Assembly (NCBI RefSeq): GCF_001549985.1
Contig: NZ_LROZ01000002.1
Coordinates: 186,001 to 250,000, forward strand
Reading direction: 5' to 3'
Source: Myroides odoratus
GTDB lineage: Bacteria; Bacteroidota; Bacteroidia; Flavobacteriales; Flavobacteriaceae
Length of the DNA stretch: 64,000 nucleotides
The number at the start of each line of letters is the position of its first letter. Position 1 is the first letter of the stretch. The position numbers were made by a program, and so were the translations under genes. The notes beneath the pieces were generated by a model, which was not told where the DNA came from, did not search any database, and saw nothing but the letters and a program-made list of their open reading frames with translations. Positions 8,201 to 16,325 of this stretch are shown here, in pieces.

Positions 8201-8848
8201 TTAAGGAGCTAAACGCTCTACTTTCCAATCCAATTGATCTGCTGTTAGGGTGTAGCGAATGCGATCGTGTAATCGATTCGGTCTTCCCTGCCAAAACTCA
8301 ATACTCACTGGTTCTACACAAAATCCTCCCCAATGTTTTGGGCGATGAACTGTATCTTCTGTTGCTGTTTGTTCTAATTCTTTCAGTGCTTGCACCAAAT
8401 CTTCATAGGATGCAATAACCTCGCTTTGATTGGAAACAATAGCTCCTAAACGGCTCCCCAAAGGGCGACTATCGAAATAATTATCCGATTGGTTCTCGCT
8501 TACTTTTTTTGCTATTCCTTTAATAATCACTTGACGTTCCATCGAAGGCCAAAAAAAGGATAGACATATATGCGGATTTGCTGTAATTGCTTTTCCTTTT
8601 TCTGACTGATAATTGGTAAAAAACACAAAGCCATTTTCATCATATGATTTCAACAAAACAACTCTTGCTTTGGGAAACCCATCCAAGCCAATAGACGAAA
8701 CAGTCATGGCATTAACCTCTTCCACCCCACCAAAATCTTCTACTTCGCAAAACCATTGACGAAATTGCATCATGGGATTAGGATTGACTTCAGCTTCAAT
8801 CAGTACTTGTTTTTCGTATGATTTTCTATAATTACTTAAATCGCTCAT
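8201..8848 (-). CDS. pdxH: Pyridoxamine 5'-phosphate oxidase
   Basis: A 215-residue FMN enzyme that oxidises pyridoxine/pyridoxamine 5'-phosphate to pyridoxal 5'-phosphate, in the cytosol. Typical family segments are present in order: RVVLLKSYDENGFVFFTNY, the SEKGKAI FMN-binding region, SRPLGSRLGAIVSNQSEVI, and the C-terminal WQGRPNRLHDRIRY and WKVERLAP. Length is normal for the family and all substrate-contact regions are intact. It starts 9 bases after the rnz stop, implying co-transcription. Confidence 0.96.
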   Translation of the reverse strand: MSDLSNYRKSYEKQVLIEAEVNPNPMMQFRQWFCEVEDFGGVEEVNAMTVSSIGLDGFPKARVVLLKSYDENGFVFFTNYQSEKGKAITANPHICLSFFWPSMERQVIIKGIAKKVSENQSDNYFDSRPLGSRLGAIVSNQSEVIASYEDLVQALKELEQTATEDTVHRPKHWGGFCVEPVSIEFWQGRPNRLHDRIRYTLTADQLDWKVERLAP

Positions 8849-8857
8849 TGTATTGGT

Positions 8858-9772
8858 TTATTTAGTGAAATCAAAGATAACACCATCATCGGCATTTTCT
8901 ATTATTCCATCAAAAACTTCTGCTGCTTCAGTCTTAAAAAGAGTAATATCATCGTATCGGGTAGAATAATGCCCCAATACCAATGTTTTAGCACCTGCTA
9001 ATTTTGCAATCATCGCTGCTTGCTTAGCCGTACAGTGTTTGGTTCGCTCCGTATAATGGATCTCTGATTCTAAAAAAGTACTTTCATGGTATAAAACATC
9101 TACCTCTTTGATAAGGGGTACAATCGCTTCCGAATAATAGGTATCGGAACAAAATGCGTAGCTTTCCGTAGGTTCCGGATCATAGGTAATATCTTCATTA
9201 CGCACCAGTGTTCCATCTTCCAAGGTTATATTTCCACCTTGTTTTATCTTTTGATAGTAGCAACGATCAATTCCTAAATCTTCAATAGCTCCGATTTTCA
9301 ACTTGCGATCACCGGGTTTTGATTCAAACAAATAACCATTCGTATAGACGCGATGATCCAAAGGAATGGTGCGTACAATCACGCGATCATCCTCAAAGAC
9401 AACCTCACTTTCTTTGCTTTCTAGTTCATGGAAGTACAAGTTATAACCAGTAAAAGAATTACTCAATCGCAATTGCAATAAAATAATTTCTTTGATTCCT
9501 TTTGGTCCATAGACATGAAGATCACTTTGTCTATTCAGAAGAGAATAGGTTGAAATCAAACCAATTAAACCATATAAATGATCTCCGTGTAAATGAGAAA
9601 TGAAAATATGGTTAATTCGTTGAAACTTAATTTTTTTCTTTCTTAATTGGATTTGAGTACCTTCTCCAGCATCAATCAAAAACATATGACCATTTAGCTC
9701 CAAAACTTGAGAAGTTGGATTGGTCATCGTCCTTGGTGTAGCTGCATAACAACCTAATATAGTAAGTTTCAA
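8858..9772 (-). CDS. rnz: Ribonuclease Z
   Basis: A 304-residue metallo-beta-lactamase-fold endonuclease that trims tRNA 3' ends. The zinc motif HLHGDH is at residues 60-65, the N-terminal GCYAATPR and the FLIDAGEGTQ segment fit the family, and later ligands appear in CSDT and LGHYSTRY. Length is typical of the short (bacterial) form. It heads the rnz-pdxH-membrane peptide-Smr unit; a hairpin terminator for the upstream unit lies just before it at 9835-9859. Confidence 0.95.
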   Translation of the reverse strand: MKLTILGCYAATPRTMTNPTSQVLELNGHMFLIDAGEGTQIQLRKKKIKFQRINHIFISHLHGDHLYGLIGLISTYSLLNRQSDLHVYGPKGIKEIILLQLRLSNSFTGYNLYFHELESKESEVVFEDDRVIVRTIPLDHRVYTNGYLFESKPGDRKLKIGAIEDLGIDRCYYQKIKQGGNITLEDGTLVRNEDITYDPEPTESYAFCSDTYYSEAIVPLIKEVDVLYHESTFLESEIHYTERTKHCTAKQAAMIAKLAGAKTLVLGHYSTRYDDITLFKTEAAEVFDGIIENADDGVIFDFTK

Positions 9773-9834
9773 TGGGTCAAAATTTTATAATTCGTGCTTG
9801 TAAGTTACAAAAAAGCCCAGAGCATACAAAAGAA

Positions 9835-9859
9835 AAAGGCTTAATTACCTTAAGCCTTT
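9835..9859 (-). terminator. Terminator of the pyrR-pyrB-9868 unit
   Basis: Inverted repeat with 10-base arms AAAGGCTTAA and TTAAGCCTTT around a 5-base loop. On the minus strand it is followed by a T-rich run, as expected for an intrinsic terminator directly after the stop at 9868. Confidence 0.82.
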
Positions 9860-9867
9860 CCTATTTC

Positions 9868-10209
9868 TTATAATTCTAAATCGCGTTGAATTTCGTCCAT
9901 TTCAATCAAATCGAAAGCTTCCTGTTTGGTTGGCACGACAATTAAATCTCCGTCAAAGTCATTAAAATTAACTTCTGAGAGCACAATAACGAAAGATTTA
10001 TTAGCATTTTCCATGTGTTCAATCGCTAATTCTTCCATAGCTTCCAGCGTTTCTTCTGTGATTGTTTCTTGTGAACCTGACAAATCAAGCACGAGATTAA
10101 AAGTTAGAAACAACGCCTTATATTGGTCTGTTATCTTTTGCACTAATCCCGCGATTGTATCGCTTCCAATCTGGATTACTTTGGTGTGTCCTTTCTCCGT
10201 AACTTTCAT
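9868..10209 (-). CDS. Small STAS-like conserved protein
   Basis: A 113-residue acidic cytosolic protein. The layout (beta strand, FNLVLDLSG, helix ITEETLEAMEELAIEHMENANKSFVIVL) resembles a STAS/anti-anti-sigma fold, but the conserved phosphorylatable DSSG-type serine is not clear. In flavobacteria such proteins, from memory, occur next to rnz and are sometimes named after it; there is no nuclease motif here. It lies 30 bases after pyrB and is probably the last gene of the pyr unit. Function unknown. Confidence 0.7.
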   Translation of the reverse strand: MKVTEKGHTKVIQIGSDTIAGLVQKITDQYKALFLTFNLVLDLSGSQETITEETLEAMEELAIEHMENANKSFVIVLSEVNFNDFDGDLIVVPTKQEAFDLIEMDEIQRDLEL

Positions 10210-10239
10210 TTTTCTTTTTGTTTTATCCTACTAAAGTAG

Positions 10240-11166
10240 CTATTTAATTTTGGATGCCAAAAGATAAATCACTGCCATACGGATGGCTACTCCATTTTCT
10301 ACTTGATCCAAGATAACAGATTGTTGAGAATCAGCAACATCAGATGTAATCTCAACTCCTCTATTGATTGGTCCTGGGTGCATCACCACAATTTCTTTAT
10401 CCAAAGAATCTAATATTTCTTTTGTCAAACCAAATTGTTGAGCATATTCTCTTGTATTAGGGAAATAACTAAAATCCAAACGCTCATTTTGTACGCGTAA
10501 CATATTAGCTACATCACACCATTCTAGCGCTTTTCTCAAATTGGATTCTACTTTTACTCCTAAACTCTCAATATACTTTGGAATTAATGTTTTAGGTCCA
10601 CAAACACGTACTTCAGCTCCTTGCATTTGCAAGGCAAAAATATTAGACAAAGCCACACGTGAATGCAAAATATCCCCTACAATAACCACTTTTTTACCCG
10701 CTACATCCCCTAATCTTTCTCGAATAGAATAGCTGTCTAAAAGTGCTTGTGTTGGGTGTTCATGTGCTCCATCACCCGCATTTACAATGCTCGCTTTCAC
10801 ATTTTTAGACAAAAAATAAGCGGCTCCTGGATTGCTATGACGCATAACTACCATGTCCACTTTCATTGCTAAAATATTATTTACCGTATCGATTAGCGTT
10901 TCTCCTTTTTTAACGGAAGATTGTGCAGAGGAAAAACTGATAACATCAGCTGATAATCGCTTTTGAGCCAATTCAAAAGACAATTTTGTTCTTGTACTGT
11001 TTTCAAAAAAGATATTGGCAATTGTAATATCTCGTAGGGAAGGTACTTTTTTAATCGGTCTATTGATTACTTCTTTAAAATGATCTGCTGTTTCAAAAAT
11101 CAAATCAATATCCGCTTTATTAATATATTTTATTCCTAATAGGTGATTTACACTTAATTCTTTCAT
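10240..11166 (-). CDS. pyrB: Aspartate carbamoyltransferase catalytic chain
   Basis: A 308-residue enzyme of pyrimidine synthesis that joins carbamoyl phosphate and aspartate in the cytosol. The carbamoyl-phosphate loop FFENSTRTKLSFE is at about 53-65, followed by the SSVKKGET loop, the HPTQALLD segment and the C-terminal HPGPINRG. The length is that of the catalytic subunit; no pyrI regulatory-chain gene is next to it. It starts 21 bases after the pyrR stop, so the two are co-transcribed. Confidence 0.97.
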   Translation of the reverse strand: MKELSVNHLLGIKYINKADIDLIFETADHFKEVINRPIKKVPSLRDITIANIFFENSTRTKLSFELAQKRLSADVISFSSAQSSVKKGETLIDTVNNILAMKVDMVVMRHSNPGAAYFLSKNVKASIVNAGDGAHEHPTQALLDSYSIRERLGDVAGKKVVIVGDILHSRVALSNIFALQMQGAEVRVCGPKTLIPKYIESLGVKVESNLRKALEWCDVANMLRVQNERLDFSYFPNTREYAQQFGLTKEILDSLDKEIVVMHPGPINRGVEITSDVADSQQSVILDQVENGVAIRMAVIYLLASKIK

Positions 11167-11187
11167 TACTTCAACTAGATTTTCCGT

Positions 11188-11736
11188 TTAATTATTGTCA
11201 AATTCTTCCAAATAGATGCAATCGCTCGTACCATCTTCAGACCAGTGTACGCGTACAGCTTCTTGGTCAAAGGCATCTACCTGTCTTCCTCTATAATCTG
11301 GTTGAATAGGCAAATGACGACTAAATCTTCTGTCTATTAGCACCAATAATTCAATTTCCGCAGGTCGTCCAAACGATTGAATCGCAGTCAAAGCTGCGCG
11401 AATGCTACGTCCTGTATATAAAACATCATCAATAAAAACTACTTTCTTATCTTCAACAAGAAAGTCAATTTCAGTTCGATTTGCTTCAAGTGGCTTTTGA
11501 TTTCTCCTAAAATCATCGCGGAAAAACGTGATATCCAAATATCCCAAAGGAACATCTGCAATATTGTATTCTGTTTCCAAAATGGCTTTGATTCGCTTTG
11601 CCAAATATTTACCACGGGGTTGAATACCAATCAGTAACGTATCAGAAAAATCCAAATGATTTTCCACCAACTGACAGGCCAAACGATGAAGAATAATATC
11701 AATCTCTTTTGAAGTAAGTAATACTTTTGGATTCAT
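11188..11736 (-). CDS. pyrR: PyrR regulator / uracil phosphoribosyltransferase
   Basis: A 182-residue phosphoribosyltransferase-fold protein. The PRPP-binding loop FIDDVLYTGRS is at about 101-111, and IGIQPRGKYLAKRI fits the family. In Gram-positives PyrR binds the pyr leader RNA and attenuates transcription; it also has uracil phosphoribosyltransferase activity. I saw no convincing terminator/antiterminator leader upstream (11737-11952), so RNA-based control in this organism is unproven. It is the first gene of the pyrR-pyrB-9868 unit and is divergent from the META gene. Confidence 0.93.
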   Translation of the reverse strand: MNPKVLLTSKEIDIILHRLACQLVENHLDFSDTLLIGIQPRGKYLAKRIKAILETEYNIADVPLGYLDITFFRDDFRRNQKPLEANRTEIDFLVEDKKVVFIDDVLYTGRSIRAALTAIQSFGRPAEIELLVLIDRRFSRHLPIQPDYRGRQVDAFDQEAVRVHWSEDGTSDCIYLEEFDNN

Positions 11737-11952
11737 ATAAAAAAGAGTTGTGTTTGGGGAGTAAAATTACAATTAATTATGCTTCTCACCCAATTTATCA
11801 TCAATAAATTAAAAGATAAAATCCAAGGGTTCTCCAAGTCTTCCTTCTTGTTTGTCTTCCCCTAAAATGTTAGATTGCTGTTAAGTATTATTTTATCTTC
11901 TATTGAAACAGTTAATTCACTATCTTTAAGAACCTAAAAATAAACCGCTGCT

Positions 11953-12750
11953 ATGTATAAAATCTACCTAACCTTCTTGGTCTTGCTCGCCTTTGTTCCA
12001 CAGGCTCAAGCTCAGATTCCACAAGATTCTGTTCTGAACACCACTTGGATTTTAACAAAAGCAACGACAATGTTACCCATTCAGCGGCAGACAACCTTGC
12101 AAATCAATACTTTAAAATACGAGATTAAGGGATTCGCAGGATGTAACAATTATACCTTGCCCATCAAACAAATCAAAGAAAGAAAACACTATACCCAAAT
12201 TACAACAGACGCTATCATCACCAATGATAATAGTTGTACCAAAAACGTCAATGAATTCGAAAAAGATTTTTTACAAGCCTTAAGCAATCAAAAGCTCCGA
12301 GTGGAAACGGAAAATGCAGTACTAACCATCGTAAATGAGGACAAACAAACCTTTACATTTTCTGTACAGCCACAAAATCCTTTGCTCAATTACATTGAAA
12401 AGCACGCATGGAAATTAATTCAACTTAAAGGAAACAGCAATCGCGTCTATCATCCTTATTTGACTTTTGATTTCCACAGCAACACCGTTTCGGGTTATAC
12501 GGGTTGTAGCTACTTTACAGGTAAGATTGCCATCAGCAATAGCTTAAACAAAATACAGTTTTTCGATTTAGAAGTAAAAAAGAGAACCTGTATGTCTACC
12601 AATCGCAAGACCGTAGAAAAAGATTTTATTCAGCTACTTGAAGGAGAAACGTTCTCTTTTGATGTAGCCGAACAGACCCTTAATTTATATCAAGATAATA
12701 CGCTACTTCTGATGTTTGGTTTTATTCCCAAACACTTGATCACGGAATAG
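11953..12750 (+). CDS. Exported protein with two META (HslJ-like) domains
   Basis: A 265-residue protein with a cleavable signal peptide (ends near AQAQ, residue 21). Two repeats follow, each starting with a Trp-containing strand (LNTTWILTKA and HAWKLIQLKG), then a glycine/cysteine turn (GFAGCNNYT and GYTGCSYFTG) and a late Cys segment (DNSCTKN and KRTCMS). This is the META/HslJ domain in duplicate. These domains occur in periplasmic or surface proteins linked to heat or antibiotic tolerance, without a known reaction. A TATCTTTA box with an upstream TTG lies about 20-45 bases before the start. Single-gene unit by layout. Confidence 0.82.
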   Translation: MYKIYLTFLVLLAFVPQAQAQIPQDSVLNTTWILTKATTMLPIQRQTTLQINTLKYEIKGFAGCNNYTLPIKQIKERKHYTQITTDAIITNDNSCTKNVNEFEKDFLQALSNQKLRVETENAVLTIVNEDKQTFTFSVQPQNPLLNYIEKHAWKLIQLKGNSNRVYHPYLTFDFHSNTVSGYTGCSYFTGKIAISNSLNKIQFFDLEVKKRTCMSTNRKTVEKDFIQLLEGETFSFDVAEQTLNLYQDNTLLLMFGFIPKHLITE

Positions 12751-12835
12751 GCAGACGCATTTTCGCACTTTAAAAAGACAAGGTGACAAATATTTATCGT
12801 AAATTGTAAGCCGTAAAAAAACATGAAATAGTTTT

Positions 12836-13378
12836 ATGAAAGCTTTAATTTTTAATGGTTCTTTGGATGAAGAATCTTTTAGAACGTCACGACGTATTGC
12901 ACAATTCTATGCTGACGAATTCATAAAGGCTAACCTAGAGGTAGAACAAGTACACTTATCTGATTATCAGATCCCTATATTCCAATCCAAACACATGGAA
13001 ACCCCTCCTCAAGATGTTACCCGATTTATTGATGCCTTTCGCGCTGCGGATGTCATGATTTGGTTAACTCCTTTATATCATGGAGGTATGACGGGCGTAA
13101 TGAAAAACGCCCTAGATTGGTTGGAACTAACTTCTCGCGATACACCGGCGTATTTAACCCATAAAATTATTGGTTTTACGTGTTGGTCTGCGGGTAATCA
13201 AGCCATGCAAGGGATTCAAGCCTTAGACAATGTAGCTAAAGCACTAAGAGCCTGGTCTTTACCTTATAGTATTCCAATTAGCAATATGGATTTATACATT
13301 AATAATGAAATTGCTGACGTATATCAGAAAAAAATGAGTATGTTAGCGCAACTTTTGATTGAGAGTAAAACGCAATAA
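12836..13378 (+). CDS. NAD(P)H-dependent FMN reductase family protein
   Basis: A 180-residue flavodoxin-like oxidoreductase. The N-terminal NGSLDEESFRTSR fits the FMN phosphate loop, and TPLYHGGMTGVMKNALDWLE (about residues 78-97) is the family signature around the flavin. It should reduce FMN or quinone/azo-type substrates using NAD(P)H in the cytosol; the real substrate is not visible. The stop is 15 bases before the tRNA-Ala gene on the same strand, so the mRNA may run into the tRNA. Confidence 0.85.
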   Translation: MKALIFNGSLDEESFRTSRRIAQFYADEFIKANLEVEQVHLSDYQIPIFQSKHMETPPQDVTRFIDAFRAADVMIWLTPLYHGGMTGVMKNALDWLELTSRDTPAYLTHKIIGFTCWSAGNQAMQGIQALDNVAKALRAWSLPYSIPISNMDLYINNEIADVYQKKMSMLAQLLIESKTQ

Positions 13379-13392
13379 AAAAGTACAAGGTC

Positions 13393-13466
13393 GGGGATGT
13401 AGCTCAGTTGGCTAGAGTGCTTGACTGGCAGTCAAGAGGTCGTGGGTTCGAGCCCCATCTTCTCCA
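13393..13466 (+). tRNA. tRNA-Ala (anticodon GGC)
   Basis: A full cloverleaf can be drawn. The acceptor arm GGGGATG pairs with CTTCTCC (one U-U mismatch at 6-67) and carries a G3-U70 wobble, the alanine identity element, with A at 73. The D arm is GCTC/GAGT, the anticodon arm CTTGA-CTGGCAG-TCAAG has anticodon GGC, and the T arm is GTGGG-TTCGAGC-CCCAT. CCA is not encoded (the next bases are CTA). An intrinsic terminator follows at 13474. Confidence 0.93.
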
Positions 13467-13473
13467 CTAAACA

Positions 13474-13512
13474 AAAACGCAATCAACTTATAACTAAGTG
13501 ATTGCGTTTTTT
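13474..13512 (+). terminator. Terminator after tRNA-Ala
   Basis: Arms AAAACGCAATCA (13474-13485) and TGATTGCGTTTT (13499-13510) form a 12-base stem with a T tract behind it, 8 bases downstream of the tRNA. Confidence 0.85.
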
Positions 13513-13541
13513 ATTTTGTATGAGTGATATTCTATCTATTT

Positions 13542-14390
13542 TTAAATTTCTTTCAAATACACTTCTATTACCTCCTCATCACTGCGCATCCCCATTTCAT
13601 AATTTTTACCAGCATACGCAAATTGTTTCCTACTTGTATATACACTAAGCTCTGTATTTGGAATACAAATCTCTTTGGTATATATATTAAAGACCATCAT
13701 TTCGCCAAAGAAACTATCGGGATATAAAGTTCGCCATTCACCTGTATTGCTATAAATAGAGCTACTACTTACGGTAGGAAAATCAGCTTTCAAATAGGTA
13801 TTCTCAATACTCACTCCATTATCGAGAATTTCGGCTTGAACATAAAATATCTTACCAAAACCAGTTAATAATAGCACTTCTCCATAGGTTGCGGCAATGC
13901 CATCTGGATTTCCTTGATTAAAATCAAATCCATCTATTACAGAGGAAGAAGACTGACGAGGCACAAAATCTTGATTAGGTTGCAAAGACAAAGTCTCTTT
14001 ACCTAACAGAAAAGGCTGTGAATAATTAGCGGCTAAATAATTTCCATACTTTTTGCCATTAGCGGCTAGATGTATACAATCAAACCCATCAATGGGGTCA
14101 ATTAAATTATATACATATCGATACGTCGATTGATCTTCATCCCAATCCTCAAAACAAAAACTAAAATAAGGGGTAATCTTAAAGTTTAAATCAGTTTCAT
14201 TTTTAAAAATATAGTAAAGTTTGTCATTGTGTGTAAAACTAGAACTTTGATCATCATAAGGAGACTTAAATCCTATAAGCGAATCAACCGTACTAACGTC
14301 CTTCTTCAAGGGAGCATCAAAAGAGGCATTATCTTCTTGTGAACAAGAAAACAAAAACAAGGCAAAGCCTAAAATAAAAATTTTTTTCAT
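13542..14390 (-). CDS. Predicted lipoprotein of unknown function
   Basis: A 282-residue protein with a lipoprotein signal: MKKIFILGFALFLFSC with Cys at 16, followed by SQEDN. The mature part is rich in Tyr, Phe, Ser and Asp; I recognise no domain. It likely sits on the outer membrane. It stands alone, convergent to the tRNA gene and followed on its upstream side by a 529-base stretch without genes. Nearby genes on both sides are also unrecognised, so it could be part of a small lineage-specific region. Confidence 0.72.
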   Translation of the reverse strand: MKKIFILGFALFLFSCSQEDNASFDAPLKKDVSTVDSLIGFKSPYDDQSSSFTHNDKLYYIFKNETDLNFKITPYFSFCFEDWDEDQSTYRYVYNLIDPIDGFDCIHLAANGKKYGNYLAANYSQPFLLGKETLSLQPNQDFVPRQSSSSVIDGFDFNQGNPDGIAATYGEVLLLTGFGKIFYVQAEILDNGVSIENTYLKADFPTVSSSSIYSNTGEWRTLYPDSFFGEMMVFNIYTKEICIPNTELSVYTSRKQFAYAGKNYEMGMRSDEEVIEVYLKEI

Positions 14391-14919
14391 AACATTAGTT
14401 TTAAATGATTAACACGTTAAAATTAACACCATATTTCAAACAAAATGTTAAAAAAAACAATCAAAACAACATATAATTCAAAACTAATTAACATTTAAAC
14501 ATAAATCTAATGTATTTTTAATTTAAAGCTATTCTTTTAATTTTAATGGACTGCGATTGACTCCGAAATTGAATTTAATAAAATAAAATTACTTGCTACT
14601 AATAATCAACACAAGTCTTTCGACACAAGCTCACTAGTTAACTTCGTATTATTCTCACAAAATAACTTCTTCTCGAAAATATCTCGAACTTGACCACAAT
14701 ATGAAAGAAGATGACACAACAGAACGAATAGCAATCCCTACTAGAAGCTTTTCACTAACTACAACAGTACAACGGGAAAATTAGTGGGAATTGAAATTGC
14801 TGAGAATACTTTAAATTAATACAATAAAGAACCTCTTTTTTGATAACTTCACTTATTACTTTAAAATATCCAGTTGCGTATGTTAATAAAATGTTTAAGT
14901 TTGCTTAAATTTTTTAACA
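14391..14919. other. 529-base gene-poor, AT-rich spacer
   Basis: No convincing gene is present. A near-consensus TAAAATTA box at about 14429 could serve the lipoprotein gene on the minus strand, and a good promoter for the 14920 gene lies at 14874-14903. Between them, 14701-14784 holds a 27-codon ATG frame (beginning MKEDDTTERIAIPT), and another frame over about 14745-14820 reads KLVGIEIAENTLN before a stop. The broken frames look like decayed gene remnants, but I cannot name a parent. Confidence 0.5.
14874..14903 (+). promoter_or_regulatory. Two-box Bacteroidota promoter
   Basis: TTG at 14874-14876 and TAAGTTTG at 14896-14903 are separated by 19 bases, the spacing expected for the primary sigma factor of Bacteroidota. 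The ATG at 14920 follows 16 bases after the -7 box, so the leader would be very short. This is the best two-box promoter I found in the window. Confidence 0.65.
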
Positions 14920-15570
14920 ATGAAGAAATTATTACTCACCTTACTCCTACTCCTTTTTCCCTTATTGATTACTGCGAAATCATACAAAGGCACTGTTTAT
15001 TACAAAAATGATAATCGAGCCGTTCAGCTCGAAATTGAGATGCCCTTAAAAGTAAATGCGAAGAAACTCAAAGTTCGAATCAACGGCAAAAAAGAGAGTC
15101 TAGACGCTAGTACCTTAGCTTACATGGATATTTACATCAATAATGGTCAAAAAAAGATTTCATTTAAACGTGGAAAAATCTCTCACTTTAAAAAAAATGG
15201 TGAAATCCGCAAAAGGCAAAATGTAGATGTTTGGTCTATGATAACAGATGTACGAGAAAATATTATTGTTTCTGCTGCGGGACTAATGTATGATGTCAAA
15301 AAGAAAAAAGGCGAAGAATATATCCTCATCATTTTTGATCCGATAAGTCAAGGTTTTTACTTAAGTAAGCAAAATTCTGATATTCTTGTGAATACAGATC
15401 CTTATTTTGATGAATCCTTTGAATCTAAAATTGGCGGGGCAAAAGAACTATTATTTCCTGAATGTGAAAACATCATGGATCTTTTTGCAGAAGCTCAAAA
15501 ATCAGAAAAAAAATCCAATCGACTCCAGGTATTACTGGATACATATGAAACATGCTTAACAAACCAATAA
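14920..15570 (+). CDS. Exported protein of unknown function
   Basis: A 216-residue protein with a clear signal peptide (hydrophobic residues 4-19, cleavage near ITAKS). The mature part is Lys-rich and beta-rich (YKGTVYYKNDNRAVQLEIEM), with no recognised domain. It lies 6 bases upstream of a predicted outer-membrane barrel gene, so the two form an operon driven by the promoter at 14874-14903. A periplasmic or surface partner of the barrel protein is a reasonable inference. Confidence 0.68.
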   Translation: MKKLLLTLLLLLFPLLITAKSYKGTVYYKNDNRAVQLEIEMPLKVNAKKLKVRINGKKESLDASTLAYMDIYINNGQKKISFKRGKISHFKKNGEIRKRQNVDVWSMITDVRENIIVSAAGLMYDVKKKKGEEYILIIFDPISQGFYLSKQNSDILVNTDPYFDESFESKIGGAKELLFPECENIMDLFAEAQKSEKKSNRLQVLLDTYETCLTNQ

Positions 15571-15576
15571 ATTTTA

Positions 15577-16182
15577 ATGAAATCAAAATTACACCTTACC
15601 TTTCTTTTCTTATTCTTTTCTTGCTATACAGCAAATGCACAATTTTATGGCAATGGTTTGTATTGCTACGATTGTGATTTCGGAATTGAAGTTGGAGGAA
15701 CGCTTTCCAATATTAATGGATTAGAGGCTAGTGAGAAAGCCGGACTCTTCATTGCATTATACAATTCGTATGATTTTAATGATCATTGGGCGATTCGATT
15801 TGGATTGGGTTATGCCAATCTTGGTGCTAGAATAAAAGAATACAATACCAATATCGTTTTACACACGGCACTTATTGAACCGATTAGTGTACAGTATACG
15901 TTTAAACAAAAGTTCAAAACTTTTCTTGGAGCAAATCTAGGGATGACATTTTTTGGGAAAAATCCGTATAATGAGGACGAACCAGGCATGACGCTTATGC
16001 CTGAGGGCATCAAATTTTTCGACGTCAGTCTTTTTGCTGGTGGTGGATACAAATTAACAGACAATCTTGATCTTAACCTCAGATACAACCTCGGTTTGAC
16101 TAATATCAACAACATGGAAGATTCAGATGCGAAGTGGAAAAACAATTGGTTGTCACTGAGTGTTGCTTATACGTTTAGATAA
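15577..16182 (+). CDS. Small outer-membrane beta-barrel protein
   Basis: A 201-residue protein with signal peptide (ends near TANAQ) and alternating amphipathic strands, such as HWAIRFGLGYANLGARIKEY and GGGYKLTDNLDLNLRYNLG, finishing in WLSLSVAYTFR with an aromatic residue close to the C-terminus. This is the layout of small porin-like/PorT-type eight-strand barrels of Bacteroidota. The substrate is unknown. Cotranscribed with the preceding exported protein; a hairpin terminator follows. Confidence 0.78.
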   Translation: MKSKLHLTFLFLFFSCYTANAQFYGNGLYCYDCDFGIEVGGTLSNINGLEASEKAGLFIALYNSYDFNDHWAIRFGLGYANLGARIKEYNTNIVLHTALIEPISVQYTFKQKFKTFLGANLGMTFFGKNPYNEDEPGMTLMPEGIKFFDVSLFAGGGYKLTDNLDLNLRYNLGLTNINNMEDSDAKWKNNWLSLSVAYTFR

Positions 16183-16205
16183 ATTACAGTTTACTTTATA
16201 CTTTG

Positions 16206-16237
16206 AAGCAGCCCATAGATTGAGGCTGCTTTTTTTG
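16206..16237 (+). terminator. Terminator after the barrel gene
   Basis: Arms AAGCAGCC (16206-16213) and GGCTGCTT (16224-16231) around a 10-base loop, followed by a T tract. Confidence 0.82.
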
Positions 16238-16292
16238 TTTACCACTCCTCTATTCTTAGCATCTGACGTGTGGTGGTCTACAATTAATTCAA

Positions 16293-16300
16293 TATATTTG
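16293..16300 (+). promoter_or_regulatory. Putative -7 element of the serine hydrolase gene
   Basis: TATATTTG matches TAnnTTTG exactly and ends 25 bases before the ATG at 16326. No clear -33 TTG. Confidence 0.42.
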
Positions 16301-16325
16301 AGTTCATCTGCAAGTATCTGATGCC

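Noticed and set aside
11737..11952. PyrR-type attenuator leader
   Set aside because: No pair of alternative hairpins or conserved anti-terminator loop was found upstream of pyrR, so it was not listed.
13393..13466. tRNA-Gly or tRNA with encoded CCA
   Set aside because: The anticodon is GGC, and drawing the T arm as GTGGG/CCCAT gives A73 followed by CTA, with a G3-U70 pair as in tRNA-Ala.
14701..14784. 27-codon small peptide gene
   Set aside because: No similarity or good start context could be shown; kept only as a possible remnant.
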